Positions 34,001 through 41,180 of a stretch of 64,000 nt of DNA are shown here, in pieces. The stretch is from Micromonospora sp. RP3T (GTDB lineage Bacteria > Actinomycetota > Actinomycetes > Mycobacteriales > Micromonosporaceae): assembly GCF_003027925.1 (NCBI RefSeq), contig NZ_PYPS01000022.1, positions 1-64,000 on the forward strand. Direction: 5' to 3'. A program made the translations under genes and the position numbers. Each line of letters starts with the position of its first letter. The first letter of the stretch is position 1. The notes beneath the pieces are model-generated. The model was not told where the DNA came from. It saw only the letters and a list, made by a program, of their open reading frames with translations, and ran no database searches.

Positions 34001-34260
34001 TGCGCGTCGACCTCGGCGCGGCCCGCACCGTGAGCCGGGCGGTGCTGCGCTGGGAGTCCGCGTACGGCACGTCGTACCGGGTGGAGGTGTCCGGCGACGG
34101 CAGCTCCTGGACGCCGGTGTTCGCCACCACCACCGGCAACGGCGGCGTCGACAACGTCACCTTCGCCCCGGTCAGCGCCCGCTACGTACGGGTGTACGGG
34201 GTCAAGCGGGCCACCTCGTACGGCTTCTCGCTCTACGAGTTCGAGGTCTACGGGCGGTGA
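31075..34260 (+). CDS. Secreted penicillin acylase-family N-terminal nucleophile hydrolase with C-terminal discoidin (F5/8 C) domain
   Basis: A 1061-aa exported amidohydrolase (penicillin acylase/AHL acylase/aculeacin acylase group). A Sec signal ends near residue 33. The alpha-chain region has DVTIVRDKATGVPHVTG and AGAQDRLWVMDLLR. The autocatalytic beta-chain start is the Ser383 nucleophile in GMSNAVVVSG, followed by GPQTGYFAPQ. The last ~125 residues form an F5/8 type C carbohydrate-binding domain (NLAQGRPASASSTQF ... ARYVRVYG). The substrate could be acyl-homoserine lactones, lipopeptides or beta-lactams. Start ATG 31075 with a GGAGG site. Confidence 0.92.
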   Translation: MPRPPLRARLAALTAAALTASVLTVTPPSPALAATTFAANDYCLGQCADILPPGQNGNATLVAILAHQTLGTRPAHSSDQLDEYANLVYNYAGLTDEQIAQFYNDSSFGIPAAQVESTVSPRSDVTIVRDKATGVPHVTGTTRGGTMFGAGYAGAQDRLWVMDLLRHVGRGNVTSFAGGAPGNRELEQSVWANSPYTEADLQAQVDALRQKGARGQQLYTDVVDYIAGINAYIDKSIADDNYPGEYVLAGAGKPKHFTMTDLIATAGVIGGLFGGGGGSEIQSALVRVAARAKYGATEGDKVWAAFRSQNDPETVLTLHDGQSFPYGATPPGATSAVLPDAGSVVAEPLAYDATGGAAARTGASTATKDLLGGLANLRAHGMSNAVVVSGRHTTTGNPVAVFGPQTGYFAPQLLMLQELQGPGISARGAAFAGLNLYVLLGRGQDYAWSATSASQDLTDTYAVPLCTTDGSAPTLRTNRYLYHGQCLAMETLEQRNSWSPTLADSTPAGSYTLRASRTKYGLVAYRGLVNGQPTAFTKLRSTYRHEADSAIGFQAFNDPSAMGSAAAFQASAASVGYAFNWFYVNSTEAAYYNSGANPVRSSVTDPNLPTKAEPAYEWAGWNPDTNDASYAPASAHPQSVNQDYYVSWNNKQARDFGAADGNFSFGSVHRGQLLDGPVRAAIAQRKLGRADVVKIMADAAVTDLRGQQVLGDLLRVLDSAPVTDPALADAVGKLRAWQQAGSRRVETSPGSKVYQHADAIRIFDAWWPLLASAEFRPGLGPDLYAALVDAIEVNEAPSGGQNGGRDGAASWALQGQAHKGSSFQYGWWGYVDKDVRTVLGDPVAGGLGRAYCGNGDLGACRTALLGALGQAAAVPATTVYPGDKSCGAGDQWCADSIAQSGLGGITHPLIAWQNRPTYQQVVSFPARRGDDVTNLAQGRPASASSTQFLTSYTPDKAVDGSLGSRWASSYNDNQWLRVDLGAARTVSRAVLRWESAYGTSYRVEVSGDGSSWTPVFATTTGNGGVDNVTFAPVSARYVRVYGVKRATSYGFSLYEFEVYGR

Positions 34261-34329
34261 CGACGGTGACCGGCCGGTGGGATCCTCCGCCGGCCGGTCG
34301 CCACTTCCTCGCAGGTCAGCACCCGTCCA

Positions 34330-34345
34330 TCGAACAGGTGTGCGA
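34330..34345 (+). promoter_or_regulatory. LexA (SOS) box upstream of dinB
   Basis: TCGAACAGGTGTGCGA matches the Gram-positive LexA operator TCGAAC-N4-GTTCGA at 11 of 12 defined positions. It ends only 10 bases before the dinB GTG start, so LexA bound here would block transcription or elongation of dinB. Confidence 0.8.
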
Positions 34346-34355
34346 AGATGGTCGA

Positions 34356-35543
34356 GTGTCGGGCGAGGCCACCATCCTGCATGCCGACCTGGACGCGTTC
34401 TACGCCTCGGTCGAGCAACGCGACGACAGCCGGCTGCGCGGCCGGCCGGTCATCGTCGGCGGCGGCGTGGTGCTCGCGTGCAGCTACGAGGCGAAGGCGC
34501 GGGGCGTGCACAGCGCCATGGGCGGCCGGCAGGCGCGGCGGCTGTGCCCGGAGGCGATCGTGGTGCCACCCCGGATGGCCGCGTACACGGCCGCCAGCCG
34601 GGCCGTGTTCGAGATCTTCCGGCACACCACCCCGCTGGTCGAGGGCATCAGCATCGACGAGGCGTTCCTCGACGTCGGCGGGCTGCGGCGGCTGGTCGGG
34701 CCACCCGCCGGCATCGCGGCCGAGCTGCGCGACCGGGTCCGCCGCGAGGTCGGCCTGCCGATCACGGTCGGCGTGGCCCGCACGAAGTTCCTGGCCAAGG
34801 TGGCCAGCGGGGTGGCCAAGCCGGACGGCCTGCTGGTCGTCGAGCCGGCGCGGGAGCTGGCCTTCCTGCACCCGTTGCCGGTCGAGCGGCTGTGGGGCGT
34901 CGGCCCGATCACCGCCGCGAAACTGCGCGAGCGCGGCATCCATACGGTCGGGCAGGTGGCCCGGCTCGACGAGCCGACCCTGGTGTCGCTGCTCGGCGGC
35001 GGCGCCGGCCGGCACCTGCACGCCCTCGCCCACAACCGCGACCCGCGCGCGGTGCAGGTGGGCCGCCGCCGTTCCTCGATGGGCGCGCAGCACGCGCTGA
35101 GCCGCGAGCCGCACTCCCCCGCCGAGCTGGACGCGGTCCTGGCCGGCCTGGTCGACCGCGTGACCGGGCGGATGCGCGACGCCCGGCGCACCGGCCGCAC
35201 GGTGACGCTACGGTTGCGCTTCGCCGACTACACCCGGGCCACCCGTTCGCACACGCTGGACAAGCCGACCGCGCAGACCGCCCCGCTGCGGGCCACCGCC
35301 CGGGCGCTGCTGCGCGCCGCGTTGCCGCAGATCGAGCAGCGCGGCATCACCCTGCTGGGCGTCTCGGTGGCCAACCTCGACGCCGGGCACACCCAGCTCA
35401 CCCTGCCGTTCACCGCCCAGCCGGGGCCGGCGCTGGACGCCGCCGTCGACGCCGTCCGGGACCGCTTCGGCGCACGGGCACTGACCCGTGGCGTGCTGCT
35501 CGGCCGCGACCCGGGCGTGGAGATGCCCCGCCTGCCCGACTGA
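34356..35543 (+). CDS. dinB: DNA polymerase IV (Y-family translesion polymerase)
   Basis: A 395-aa error-prone polymerase acting at stalled forks. Palm motifs are HADLDAFYASVEQRDD (Asp11) and SIDEAFLDVG (catalytic Asp-Glu near residue 103). The fingers segment ACSYEAKARGVHSAM, the helix-hairpin-helix thumb (VERLWGVGPITAAKL) and the little-finger region follow. The C terminus has TQLTLPF, a plausible beta-clamp-binding QLxLF-like motif. The GTG at 34356 fits the usual MSxxxxILHADLDAF start; an alternative GTG at 34338 would fall inside the LexA box. A terminator follows at 35544. Confidence 0.94.
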   Translation: MSGEATILHADLDAFYASVEQRDDSRLRGRPVIVGGGVVLACSYEAKARGVHSAMGGRQARRLCPEAIVVPPRMAAYTAASRAVFEIFRHTTPLVEGISIDEAFLDVGGLRRLVGPPAGIAAELRDRVRREVGLPITVGVARTKFLAKVASGVAKPDGLLVVEPARELAFLHPLPVERLWGVGPITAAKLRERGIHTVGQVARLDEPTLVSLLGGGAGRHLHALAHNRDPRAVQVGRRRSSMGAQHALSREPHSPAELDAVLAGLVDRVTGRMRDARRTGRTVTLRLRFADYTRATRSHTLDKPTAQTAPLRATARALLRAALPQIEQRGITLLGVSVANLDAGHTQLTLPFTAQPGPALDAAVDAVRDRFGARALTRGVLLGRDPGVEMPRLPD

Positions 35544-35569
35544 GCGTCTCCTCCCCCGGGAGGAGACGC
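35544..35569 (+). terminator. Hairpin terminator after dinB
   Basis: Perfect 12-bp arms GCGTCTCCTCCC / GGGAGGAGACGC (35544-35555, 35558-35569) with a 2-base loop, directly adjoining the dinB stop. Confidence 0.85.
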
Positions 35570-35644
35570 GGCTCGGACCGGTGGCCGCGACCGCGACCCC
35601 CGGTCGGGCGCGACCACGGTCGCCGACCGCGAGCATCTACAGAC

Positions 35645-36574
35645 ATGACTACCGTACGGAACCGGGCGGCCGGCTGGCCCCGCCCCCTGCTGCTCCTCGT
35701 GTCCATGATGACGGCGCTGACCGTCGTCGCCGCGATCGGCCTCATCACCGACCCCCGCGTGCTCACCGGCGCGCCGGTCTGGCTCAAGCCGCTGAAGTTC
35801 TCGGTCTCGCTCGCGCTCTACGGCGGCACCCTGGCCTGGATGCTCTCCCTGCTGCCCCGACGCAGCCGGCTCGCCGAACGGACGGTCACCGTGATCGTGG
35901 CCGCGGCGGTGCTGGAGATGGTCCTCATCGTCGTCCAGGTGCTGCGCGGCACCACCAGCCACTTCAACACCGGCACGCCGCTGGACGCGGTGCTGTACAA
36001 CGTCATGGGCACGGCCATCACGGCGCTGTTCCTGGCCCAGGTCGTGCTCGCGGTCGTCCTGACGCGCCGGCCGCTGCCGGACCGCGCGGGCGGATACGCG
36101 ATCCGGGCCGGGCTCGCGGTGTCGCTGCTCGGCATGCTGGTCGCGTTCCCGATGCTGACCCAGCACCCGGACGGCACGCCCGCCGGCATCACCGGGGCGC
36201 ACAGCGTCGGCGTGCCGGACGGCGGCCCGGGGCTGCCGGTGGTCGGCTGGAGCACCACCGGCGGCGACCTGCGGGTCGGTCACTTCATCGGGCTGCACGC
36301 GTTGCAGGCGCTGCCGTTGCTGGCGATCCTGCTCGACCGGTTCCTCGGCGCCCGCCTGGACGAGCTGGTCCGGGCCCGGCTGGTGCTGGTCGGCGGGTTC
36401 GCCTACGCCGGACTGACGCTGCTGGCCACCGTGCAGGCGCTGCGCGGCCAGCCGCTGCTGCGGCCGGACGAGATCACGCTGACCGCGGCGGGAGTGCTGG
36501 TGGCCGCCACCGCGGCGGCCACCGGCCTGGTCCTGGCACGCCGGTCCGACCACGCCACGGCGGTGCTGGTCTGA
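35645..36574 (+). CDS. Polytopic membrane protein of unknown function
   Basis: A 309-aa protein with about eight hydrophobic helices. A conserved-looking segment, APVWLKPLKFSVSLALYGGTLAWML, follows the first helix. A later extracytoplasmic loop (~180-205) is Gly/Pro-rich with HSVGVPDGGPGLP and precedes GHFIGLHALQ. I recognise no named family. The stop overlaps the start of the ABA4-like gene by one base (TGATG), so the two are translationally coupled. They probably belong to one operon with the kinase/regulator pair that follows. Confidence 0.85.
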   Translation: MTTVRNRAAGWPRPLLLLVSMMTALTVVAAIGLITDPRVLTGAPVWLKPLKFSVSLALYGGTLAWMLSLLPRRSRLAERTVTVIVAAAVLEMVLIVVQVLRGTTSHFNTGTPLDAVLYNVMGTAITALFLAQVVLAVVLTRRPLPDRAGGYAIRAGLAVSLLGMLVAFPMLTQHPDGTPAGITGAHSVGVPDGGPGLPVVGWSTTGGDLRVGHFIGLHALQALPLLAILLDRFLGARLDELVRARLVLVGGFAYAGLTLLATVQALRGQPLLRPDEITLTAAGVLVAATAAATGLVLARRSDHATAVLV

Positions 36575-37026
36575 TGGCCGCCACGCTGTTCGGGCTGACG
36601 TTCGCCCTCGCCGCGCCGTTCTGGGCGCTGATGATCGTGGCGCCCCGCTGGTCGTGGACCGCGCGGATCGTCGACTCGCCGTTGATCGTGGCGCCGGTCC
36701 TGCTGATCTACGCGATCCTGGTACTGCCGGCGCTCGGCACGGTGCTGCCGGTGGTGGCCCTGCCCAACCTGGACGGCGTCCGGGACCTGCTCGGCACCGA
36801 CAACGGCGCGGCGGCGGCCTGGGCCCACATGATCGGCTTCGACCTGTTCGTCGGGCGGTGGATCTGGCGCGACGGCCGGGAGCGGGGCATCCCGGCGCTG
36901 CTCACCGCGCCGGTGCTGGTGCTCACCATCCTGCTGGGCCCGCTCGGGCTGGCCGTCCACCTCGGACTGCGGGCCGGGTGGCGGCGGCGGACCGTGGTGG
37001 TGGCCCCGGCCGCGCCGGTTGCCTAG
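36574..37026 (+). CDS. ABA4-like (DUF4281) membrane protein
   Basis: A 150-aa four-helix membrane protein. LFGLTFALAAPFWALMIVAP at the N terminus and the later AHMIGFDLFVGRWIWRDG motif with a conserved Trp/Arg are hallmarks of the ABA4-like family, named after the plant protein needed for neoxanthin synthesis. Bacterial members are uncharacterised. It is coupled to the preceding gene by a TGATG overlap and is 9 bp from the histidine kinase gene. Confidence 0.85.
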   Translation: MAATLFGLTFALAAPFWALMIVAPRWSWTARIVDSPLIVAPVLLIYAILVLPALGTVLPVVALPNLDGVRDLLGTDNGAAAAWAHMIGFDLFVGRWIWRDGRERGIPALLTAPVLVLTILLGPLGLAVHLGLRAGWRRRTVVVAPAAPVA

Positions 37027-37035
37027 GCTGACGTC

Positions 37036-38265
37036 GTGGGCTGGGTGGGTCGACTGCTCGACGCAAGTGACACGCTCGCGCGGCGGCTGCTGCTGAATCT
37101 CGCCGGCGTCGGCTACCTGGTGGTCGGCGTGCACGGCCGGCCCGGGCCGACGACGACGCAGTGGATCCTCGCGCTCGGCGCGTTCGTCCTGGCGCTGCTG
37201 TGTCACCGCCGGCCGCTGCTGAACCTGCTGCTCCAGTCGGCCCTGCTGGCGGTCGCGTTCCCGCTCGTCGACGACGTGATGATCAACCAGGTCGGGGCGA
37301 GCTGGGCGCTGCTGGAGCTGACCATGCGGGCCACCCGGCCCCGCACGTTCTGGCTGGCCGCCGGGCTGCTGGCCGCCGTCGACCTGACCGGCCTGATCGG
37401 CGACCCGCTCCGGCAGGCGCTCGCCGGTCTGCTCGGCCTCGCCGTCACCGTCGGGCTCCCGCTGCTGATCGGCCTGGTCGTGCGGACCACCCGGGAACTC
37501 GGCCGGCAGGCCGAGGAACGGGCCGTGGCGGAGCAGCGCCGACGCGAGTCGGAGAGCCGGGCCGCGCGCGCCGACGAGCGGGCCGCGATCGCCCGGGAAC
37601 TGCACGACGTGATCGCCCACCACGTCGCGTCGATGGTGCTGCGGGTCGGGGTGGCCCGGCACGTGCTGCCGGACCTCGACCCGCGGGTCGGCCCGGTCTT
37701 CGACGACGTGCACCGCACCGGCACGGCCGCGCTGACCGACCTGCGCCGGCTGGTCGCGGTGCTGCGCGACCCGGACGGCGTCCGCGGTGACGCGGCACTG
37801 ACCGCGATCGATCCGGCGGCGCTGCCGGCGGCGATCGGCGTGGCGGTGGACCGGGCCCGGCAGGCCGGGGTCACCGTGGAGGCCGATGTGGACCCGGCGA
37901 TCGGCACAGTGGACGCGGTCCGCGGCCAGGCGGTGCTGCGACTGACCCAGGAGGCGTTGACGAACGTGGCGAAACACGCCGGCGCGACGGCCCGGGCCCG
38001 ACTGACCGTGTCGGTGGTCGACGGGGCGGTGCACTGGGCGGTCTCCGACGACGGGCGCGGCGCGGCGCCGACCGTGGTGCCGGTCGGCGGCGGCCACGGC
38101 ATCGTCGGGATGCGGGAACGGGTCGAGGTGCTCGGCGGGCGGCTGGAGGCCGGGCCGACCGGCGACGGTTGGCGGGTGCGGACGGTGCTGCCGCCGGGCG
38201 GCGCCCCGGACCGGCCCGCCCGGGTGGCGCCGCGGTCGCGGCCGGCCGCGCCGGAGCCGGCGTGA
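37036..38265 (+). CDS. Sensor histidine kinase, NarL-partner (HisKA_3) type
   Basis: A 409-aa membrane sensor with about five hydrophobic helices in the first ~150 residues and a coiled-coil Arg/Glu-rich linker. The HisKA_3 box is ARELHDVIAHHVASMVLRVG and the HATPase domain has the N-box TQEALTNVAKHAG and G-box GGHGIVGMRERVEVLGG. The C-terminal ~25 residues are Pro/Arg-rich. GTG start at 37036. The stop overlaps the response regulator start as GTGA. Confidence 0.92.
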   Translation: MGWVGRLLDASDTLARRLLLNLAGVGYLVVGVHGRPGPTTTQWILALGAFVLALLCHRRPLLNLLLQSALLAVAFPLVDDVMINQVGASWALLELTMRATRPRTFWLAAGLLAAVDLTGLIGDPLRQALAGLLGLAVTVGLPLLIGLVVRTTRELGRQAEERAVAEQRRRESESRAARADERAAIARELHDVIAHHVASMVLRVGVARHVLPDLDPRVGPVFDDVHRTGTAALTDLRRLVAVLRDPDGVRGDAALTAIDPAALPAAIGVAVDRARQAGVTVEADVDPAIGTVDAVRGQAVLRLTQEALTNVAKHAGATARARLTVSVVDGAVHWAVSDDGRGAAPTVVPVGGGHGIVGMRERVEVLGGRLEAGPTGDGWRVRTVLPPGGAPDRPARVAPRSRPAAPEPA

Positions 38266-38888
38266 TCCGCGTGCTGCTGGCCGACGACCAGCACCTGATC
38301 CGCGCCGGCCTGCGGATGCTCTGCGACGCCCAGCCCGACCTGGAGGTCGTCGGCGAGGTGGACAACGGCCGCGACGCGATCGCCGCCGCCGCCCGGCTGC
38401 GGCCGGACGTGGTGGTCATGGACCTGCGGATGCCGGGCGTCGACGGGATCACCGCGACCAGCCGGATCCTCGCCGACCGGCCGGCCACCCGGATCATGGT
38501 GCTCACCACGTTCGGCGACGACGACCACCTCCATCCCGCGTTGACCGCCGGCGCCTGCGGCTTCCTGCTCAAGGACGCGCCCCCGGCCGACCTGCTCGAC
38601 GGCCTCCGCCGGGCCGCCGCCGGGGACAGCCCGTTCAGCCCGGAGGTGCTGCGCCGGCTGGTCCAGCGGGCGGTGCACGCCCGCACCGGCACGCCCCGGC
38701 GGTCGGCCGGGCTGACCGCCCGCGAGCAGGACGTGCTCGACCTGGTCGCGGAGGGGTTGGCCAACACCGAGATCGCGGAGCGGCTGCACATCGGCGTGAC
38801 CACGGTGAAGACCCACATCACCAGCCTGATGGCGAAGACCGGCAGCCCCAACCGGGTCCGCCTGGCGCTGTGGGCGCGCGGCGGCTGA
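38262..38888 (+). CDS. Response regulator, NarL/LuxR family
   Basis: A 208-aa cognate regulator of the preceding kinase (4-bp GTGA overlap). The receiver has LADDQHLIRAGL, phospho-acceptor Asp in VVMDLRMPGVDG, the switch MVLTTFG and FLLKDAPP. The LuxR HTH has LTAREQDVLDLVAEGLANTEIAERLHIG and TVKTHITSLMAKTG. It is the last gene of the operon that starts at 35645, and is convergent with the RraA-like gene 4 bp away. Confidence 0.93.
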   Translation: MIRVLLADDQHLIRAGLRMLCDAQPDLEVVGEVDNGRDAIAAAARLRPDVVVMDLRMPGVDGITATSRILADRPATRIMVLTTFGDDDHLHPALTAGACGFLLKDAPPADLLDGLRRAAAGDSPFSPEVLRRLVQRAVHARTGTPRRSAGLTAREQDVLDLVAEGLANTEIAERLHIGVTTVKTHITSLMAKTGSPNRVRLALWARGG

Positions 38889-38892
38889 GCGG

Positions 38893-39606
38893 TCACTCCT
38901 CGATCGCGCCGCCGACCGCCCGCAGGTGCGCCCGGAACGTCAGCGTCGGGTCCGCCGCCCGGGCGGTCAGGTAGTCGTCGAACCCGACCTGCGCCCGCAG
39001 CGACCGGCCGGCGCGGATCCGGTCGGCCTGCCGCCGCTCGGTGTCCCGGATGGACCCGGCCAGGTCGAACAGCTCCCCGGCCCGGTCGGCCGGCACGAAG
39101 AGCACACCGTCGTCGTCGGCCAGCACCAGATCACCGTCGTCGACCGTCCACGGCCCGACCCGCGCCGCGTCCAACGCGCCGGCCGGTCGTGGGTCCAGCT
39201 CCAGCGGTCCGCTCGCCGTGGCGCCGAGGCTGAACACCGGCAGCCCGACGACGGTGAGGTCCGCGGTGTCCCGGTGCGCGCCCCACACCACGAGGCCGGC
39301 CAGGCCGGCGGCCCGCGCCTCCCACGCCACCAGGTCCCCGACGCAGGCCCGGTCGGTGCGACCGCCGTCGTCGACCACCAGCACGTCCCCCGGCTCGGCC
39401 CGGTCGATCGCCTCCAGGAAGACGTCGACGCTGCCGGCGTGCCGGGCCGGCCGGACCCGCCCGGCCAGGCGCCGCCCGGCCAGCACCGGGCGTACGGCGG
39501 CCGGGGCGCAGCGGACCGCGACGCCGGCCCGCAGGCAGGCGTCGGCGACGTGGGCGGTGGTCAGCGCGGCGAACGGCCCCGCCGGGGCGGTGTGGTCGGC
39601 GTCCAT
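38893..39606 (-). CDS. RraA-like / HMG aldolase-fold protein
   Basis: A 237-aa protein of the RraA-like (former MenG-like) fold, which includes RNase E inhibitors and 4-hydroxy-4-methyl-2-oxoglutarate/oxaloacetate aldolases. The phosphate/substrate loop reads VVDDGGRTDRACVGDLVAWEA, and the family-typical GLVVWGAHRDTADL, GLPVFSLGATASGP and LVLADDDGVLFVP follow. Conservation of the Arg and Asp of the aldolase metal site (R-T-D-R and D-D-D) fits the aldolase subgroup. Start ATG 39606. It converges with the response regulator gene. Confidence 0.88.
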   Translation of the reverse strand: MDADHTAPAGPFAALTTAHVADACLRAGVAVRCAPAAVRPVLAGRRLAGRVRPARHAGSVDVFLEAIDRAEPGDVLVVDDGGRTDRACVGDLVAWEARAAGLAGLVVWGAHRDTADLTVVGLPVFSLGATASGPLELDPRPAGALDAARVGPWTVDDGDLVLADDDGVLFVPADRAGELFDLAGSIRDTERRQADRIRAGRSLRAQVGFDDYLTARAADPTLTFRAHLRAVGGAIEE

Positions 39607-39689
39607 GGGCCGACGCTAGCCAGCCGGGGACGGGGATGGCAGGTGCCAGTTGCGCGCCGGTGGCCTGTGCCCGCGCCGGTGGCGGCCGG

Positions 39690-40319
39690 TCAGGGGGCGG
39701 CGAGCCGCGCCACGCCGTCTCCGGTGAGGTCGGCCAGCGCCACCCGGCGGCCGGTCAGCGCGAGCAGCAGCGCGGCGCCGGGGCCCCGCACCACCGGCCC
39801 GGCCCCGGCCGACCAGCCCAGGTCGGTCGCCTCGACGCGTAGGCCGGCGACCCGCCCACGGTCGACGAACCCGACCGCCCGGCCACCGGTGAGGAAGTCC
39901 AGCGAGATGCGCAGCCGCTCCGGGTCCAGGTCGGCGGGGAGGCCGAGTGGCCGACGCATGTCCTGCCCGTGCACCTGGAGGCCGGTGAGCTGGCCGGGCC
40001 AGCCGACCACCGGCAGGCGGAACCGGTGGTCGGCGTGCTCCCGCAACGCGGCGGCCAGCTCGGCCGGCGGGCGCCGGGCCACCCGCCGGGCCAGCCGCGC
40101 GTTCGCCACGTGCGGCCGGAGCCCGGCGCCCACCAGCAGTGGCAGCAGGTGCCACGGCGTGGAGACCAGCGGTGACACCAGGTGACCGGCGACCTCCCGG
40201 ACGGTCCACGCCTGGCAGAGGCTGGGCGTGTCCAACTGGGCCGGGGTGAGCGAGTCGATCAGGTCGGCCGTGCGGCGCCGCTCGGCGGCGATCATCGGCA
40301 ACAAGTGGGTCTCCACCAC
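39690..40319 (-). CDS. Mycothiol-dependent maleylpyruvate isomerase-family protein
   Basis: A 209-aa DinB-superfamily protein of the actinobacterial MDMPI group. The N-terminal helix bundle has CQAWTVREVAGHLVSPL with a metal-ligand His, a central VHGQDMRRPLG with a second His, and an EHADHRFRLPVVGW segment. Members use mycothiol or bind metal, but most have unknown substrates. GTG start at 40319. It lies 28 bp downstream of nothing obvious and is co-directional with the hydrolase gene that follows in the window. Confidence 0.87.
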   Translation of the reverse strand: MVETHLLPMIAAERRRTADLIDSLTPAQLDTPSLCQAWTVREVAGHLVSPLVSTPWHLLPLLVGAGLRPHVANARLARRVARRPPAELAAALREHADHRFRLPVVGWPGQLTGLQVHGQDMRRPLGLPADLDPERLRISLDFLTGGRAVGFVDRGRVAGLRVEATDLGWSAGAGPVVRGPGAALLLALTGRRVALADLTGDGVARLAAP

Positions 40320-40347
40320 CCCATTGTGGCCGCCCCGACCGGCCGGG

Positions 40348-41100
40348 TCAGCCCGGGAAAGTGCGGTCCAGCAGGTCGAACAGAGCCGCCCAGTGCCGCT
40401 CGGTGGCCTGTTCGTCGTACATCGGCGTGTCCGCCTGCGTGTAGCCGTGGCGGGCGCCCCGGTAGACCTCCGAGCGGTAGGTGACGCCGGCCGCGTCCAG
40501 CGCCTGCTCCAGCGTGGCGATCTGCTCGGCGGTCATCGACGCGTCCTGGTCGGCGTGACCGAAGTAGAGTTCGCCGGTCACCGCGCCGACGCCCCGGTGC
40601 GGGCTGTCGGGCGCGTCGCTGACCACGTGACCGGCGTGGAACGCGGCCACCGCGGCGATCCGGTCCGGGTGGGCCTCGATCGCCCGCAGCGCGTTCGTGC
40701 CGCCCATGCAGTAGCCGGTGATCGCCGCCGGGCCGGGCGCGACGTCCGGCTGGGCGGCGAGGAAGTCGAGGTAGGCGGCGGTGTCCCGGGCCACCGCGTC
40801 CGGCGTCAGCGCGGCCATCAGCGGGCCGAGCCGGGCGAACAGCTCGGCGCGCCGGTCGGCGTCGGCCAGCGCGGACGTGTCGACCGGCGCGGCGGGGCCG
40901 GCGCGGTGGAACAGGTTGGGCACCAGCACCACGTATCCCCGGTCGGCGATGGTCGCGGCCATCTCGGCCAGCCGGGGCCGCAGCCCGAACGCGTCCATGA
41001 ACAGCAGCACGCCCGGGAACGGGCCGCCGGAGTCCGGCCGGAGCAGATAGGCGTCCGCCGTCCCGTCGGGGGTGGGCACGTCCACGATCGTCGGCTGCAC
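40348..41100 (-). CDS. Dienelactone hydrolase-family alpha/beta hydrolase
   Basis: A 250-aa cytoplasmic hydrolase. The nucleophile elbow is GYCMGG with Cys131 in place of Ser. The acid is Asp184 or Asp186 in GHADQDASM and the base is His218 in RGARHGYTQ, giving the Cys-His-Asp triad of the family. A ring-cleavage dienelactone role is unproven and no aromatic degradation genes adjoin. The GTG at 41100 follows an AGGAGG site at 8-base spacing. It is 80 bp from the lipid kinase gene upstream. Confidence 0.93.
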   Translation of the reverse strand: MQPTIVDVPTPDGTADAYLLRPDSGGPFPGVLLFMDAFGLRPRLAEMAATIADRGYVVLVPNLFHRAGPAAPVDTSALADADRRAELFARLGPLMAALTPDAVARDTAAYLDFLAAQPDVAPGPAAITGYCMGGTNALRAIEAHPDRIAAVAAFHAGHVVSDAPDSPHRGVGAVTGELYFGHADQDASMTAEQIATLEQALDAAGVTYRSEVYRGARHGYTQADTPMYDEQATERHWAALFDLLDRTFPG

Positions 41101-41180
41101 GGTCCGAACCTCCTCGCTGCGGTTTCCGCGTCGCACGCTACTCCCGGCGTCGGCGGCCGGCACGTCGAGGCCGGGCCGGT

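Noticed and set aside
33372..35543. A 723-codon ORF ending with dinB
   Set aside because: The first ~320 codons run out of frame through the acylase gene and lack similarity; the polymerase starts at the GTG at 34356.
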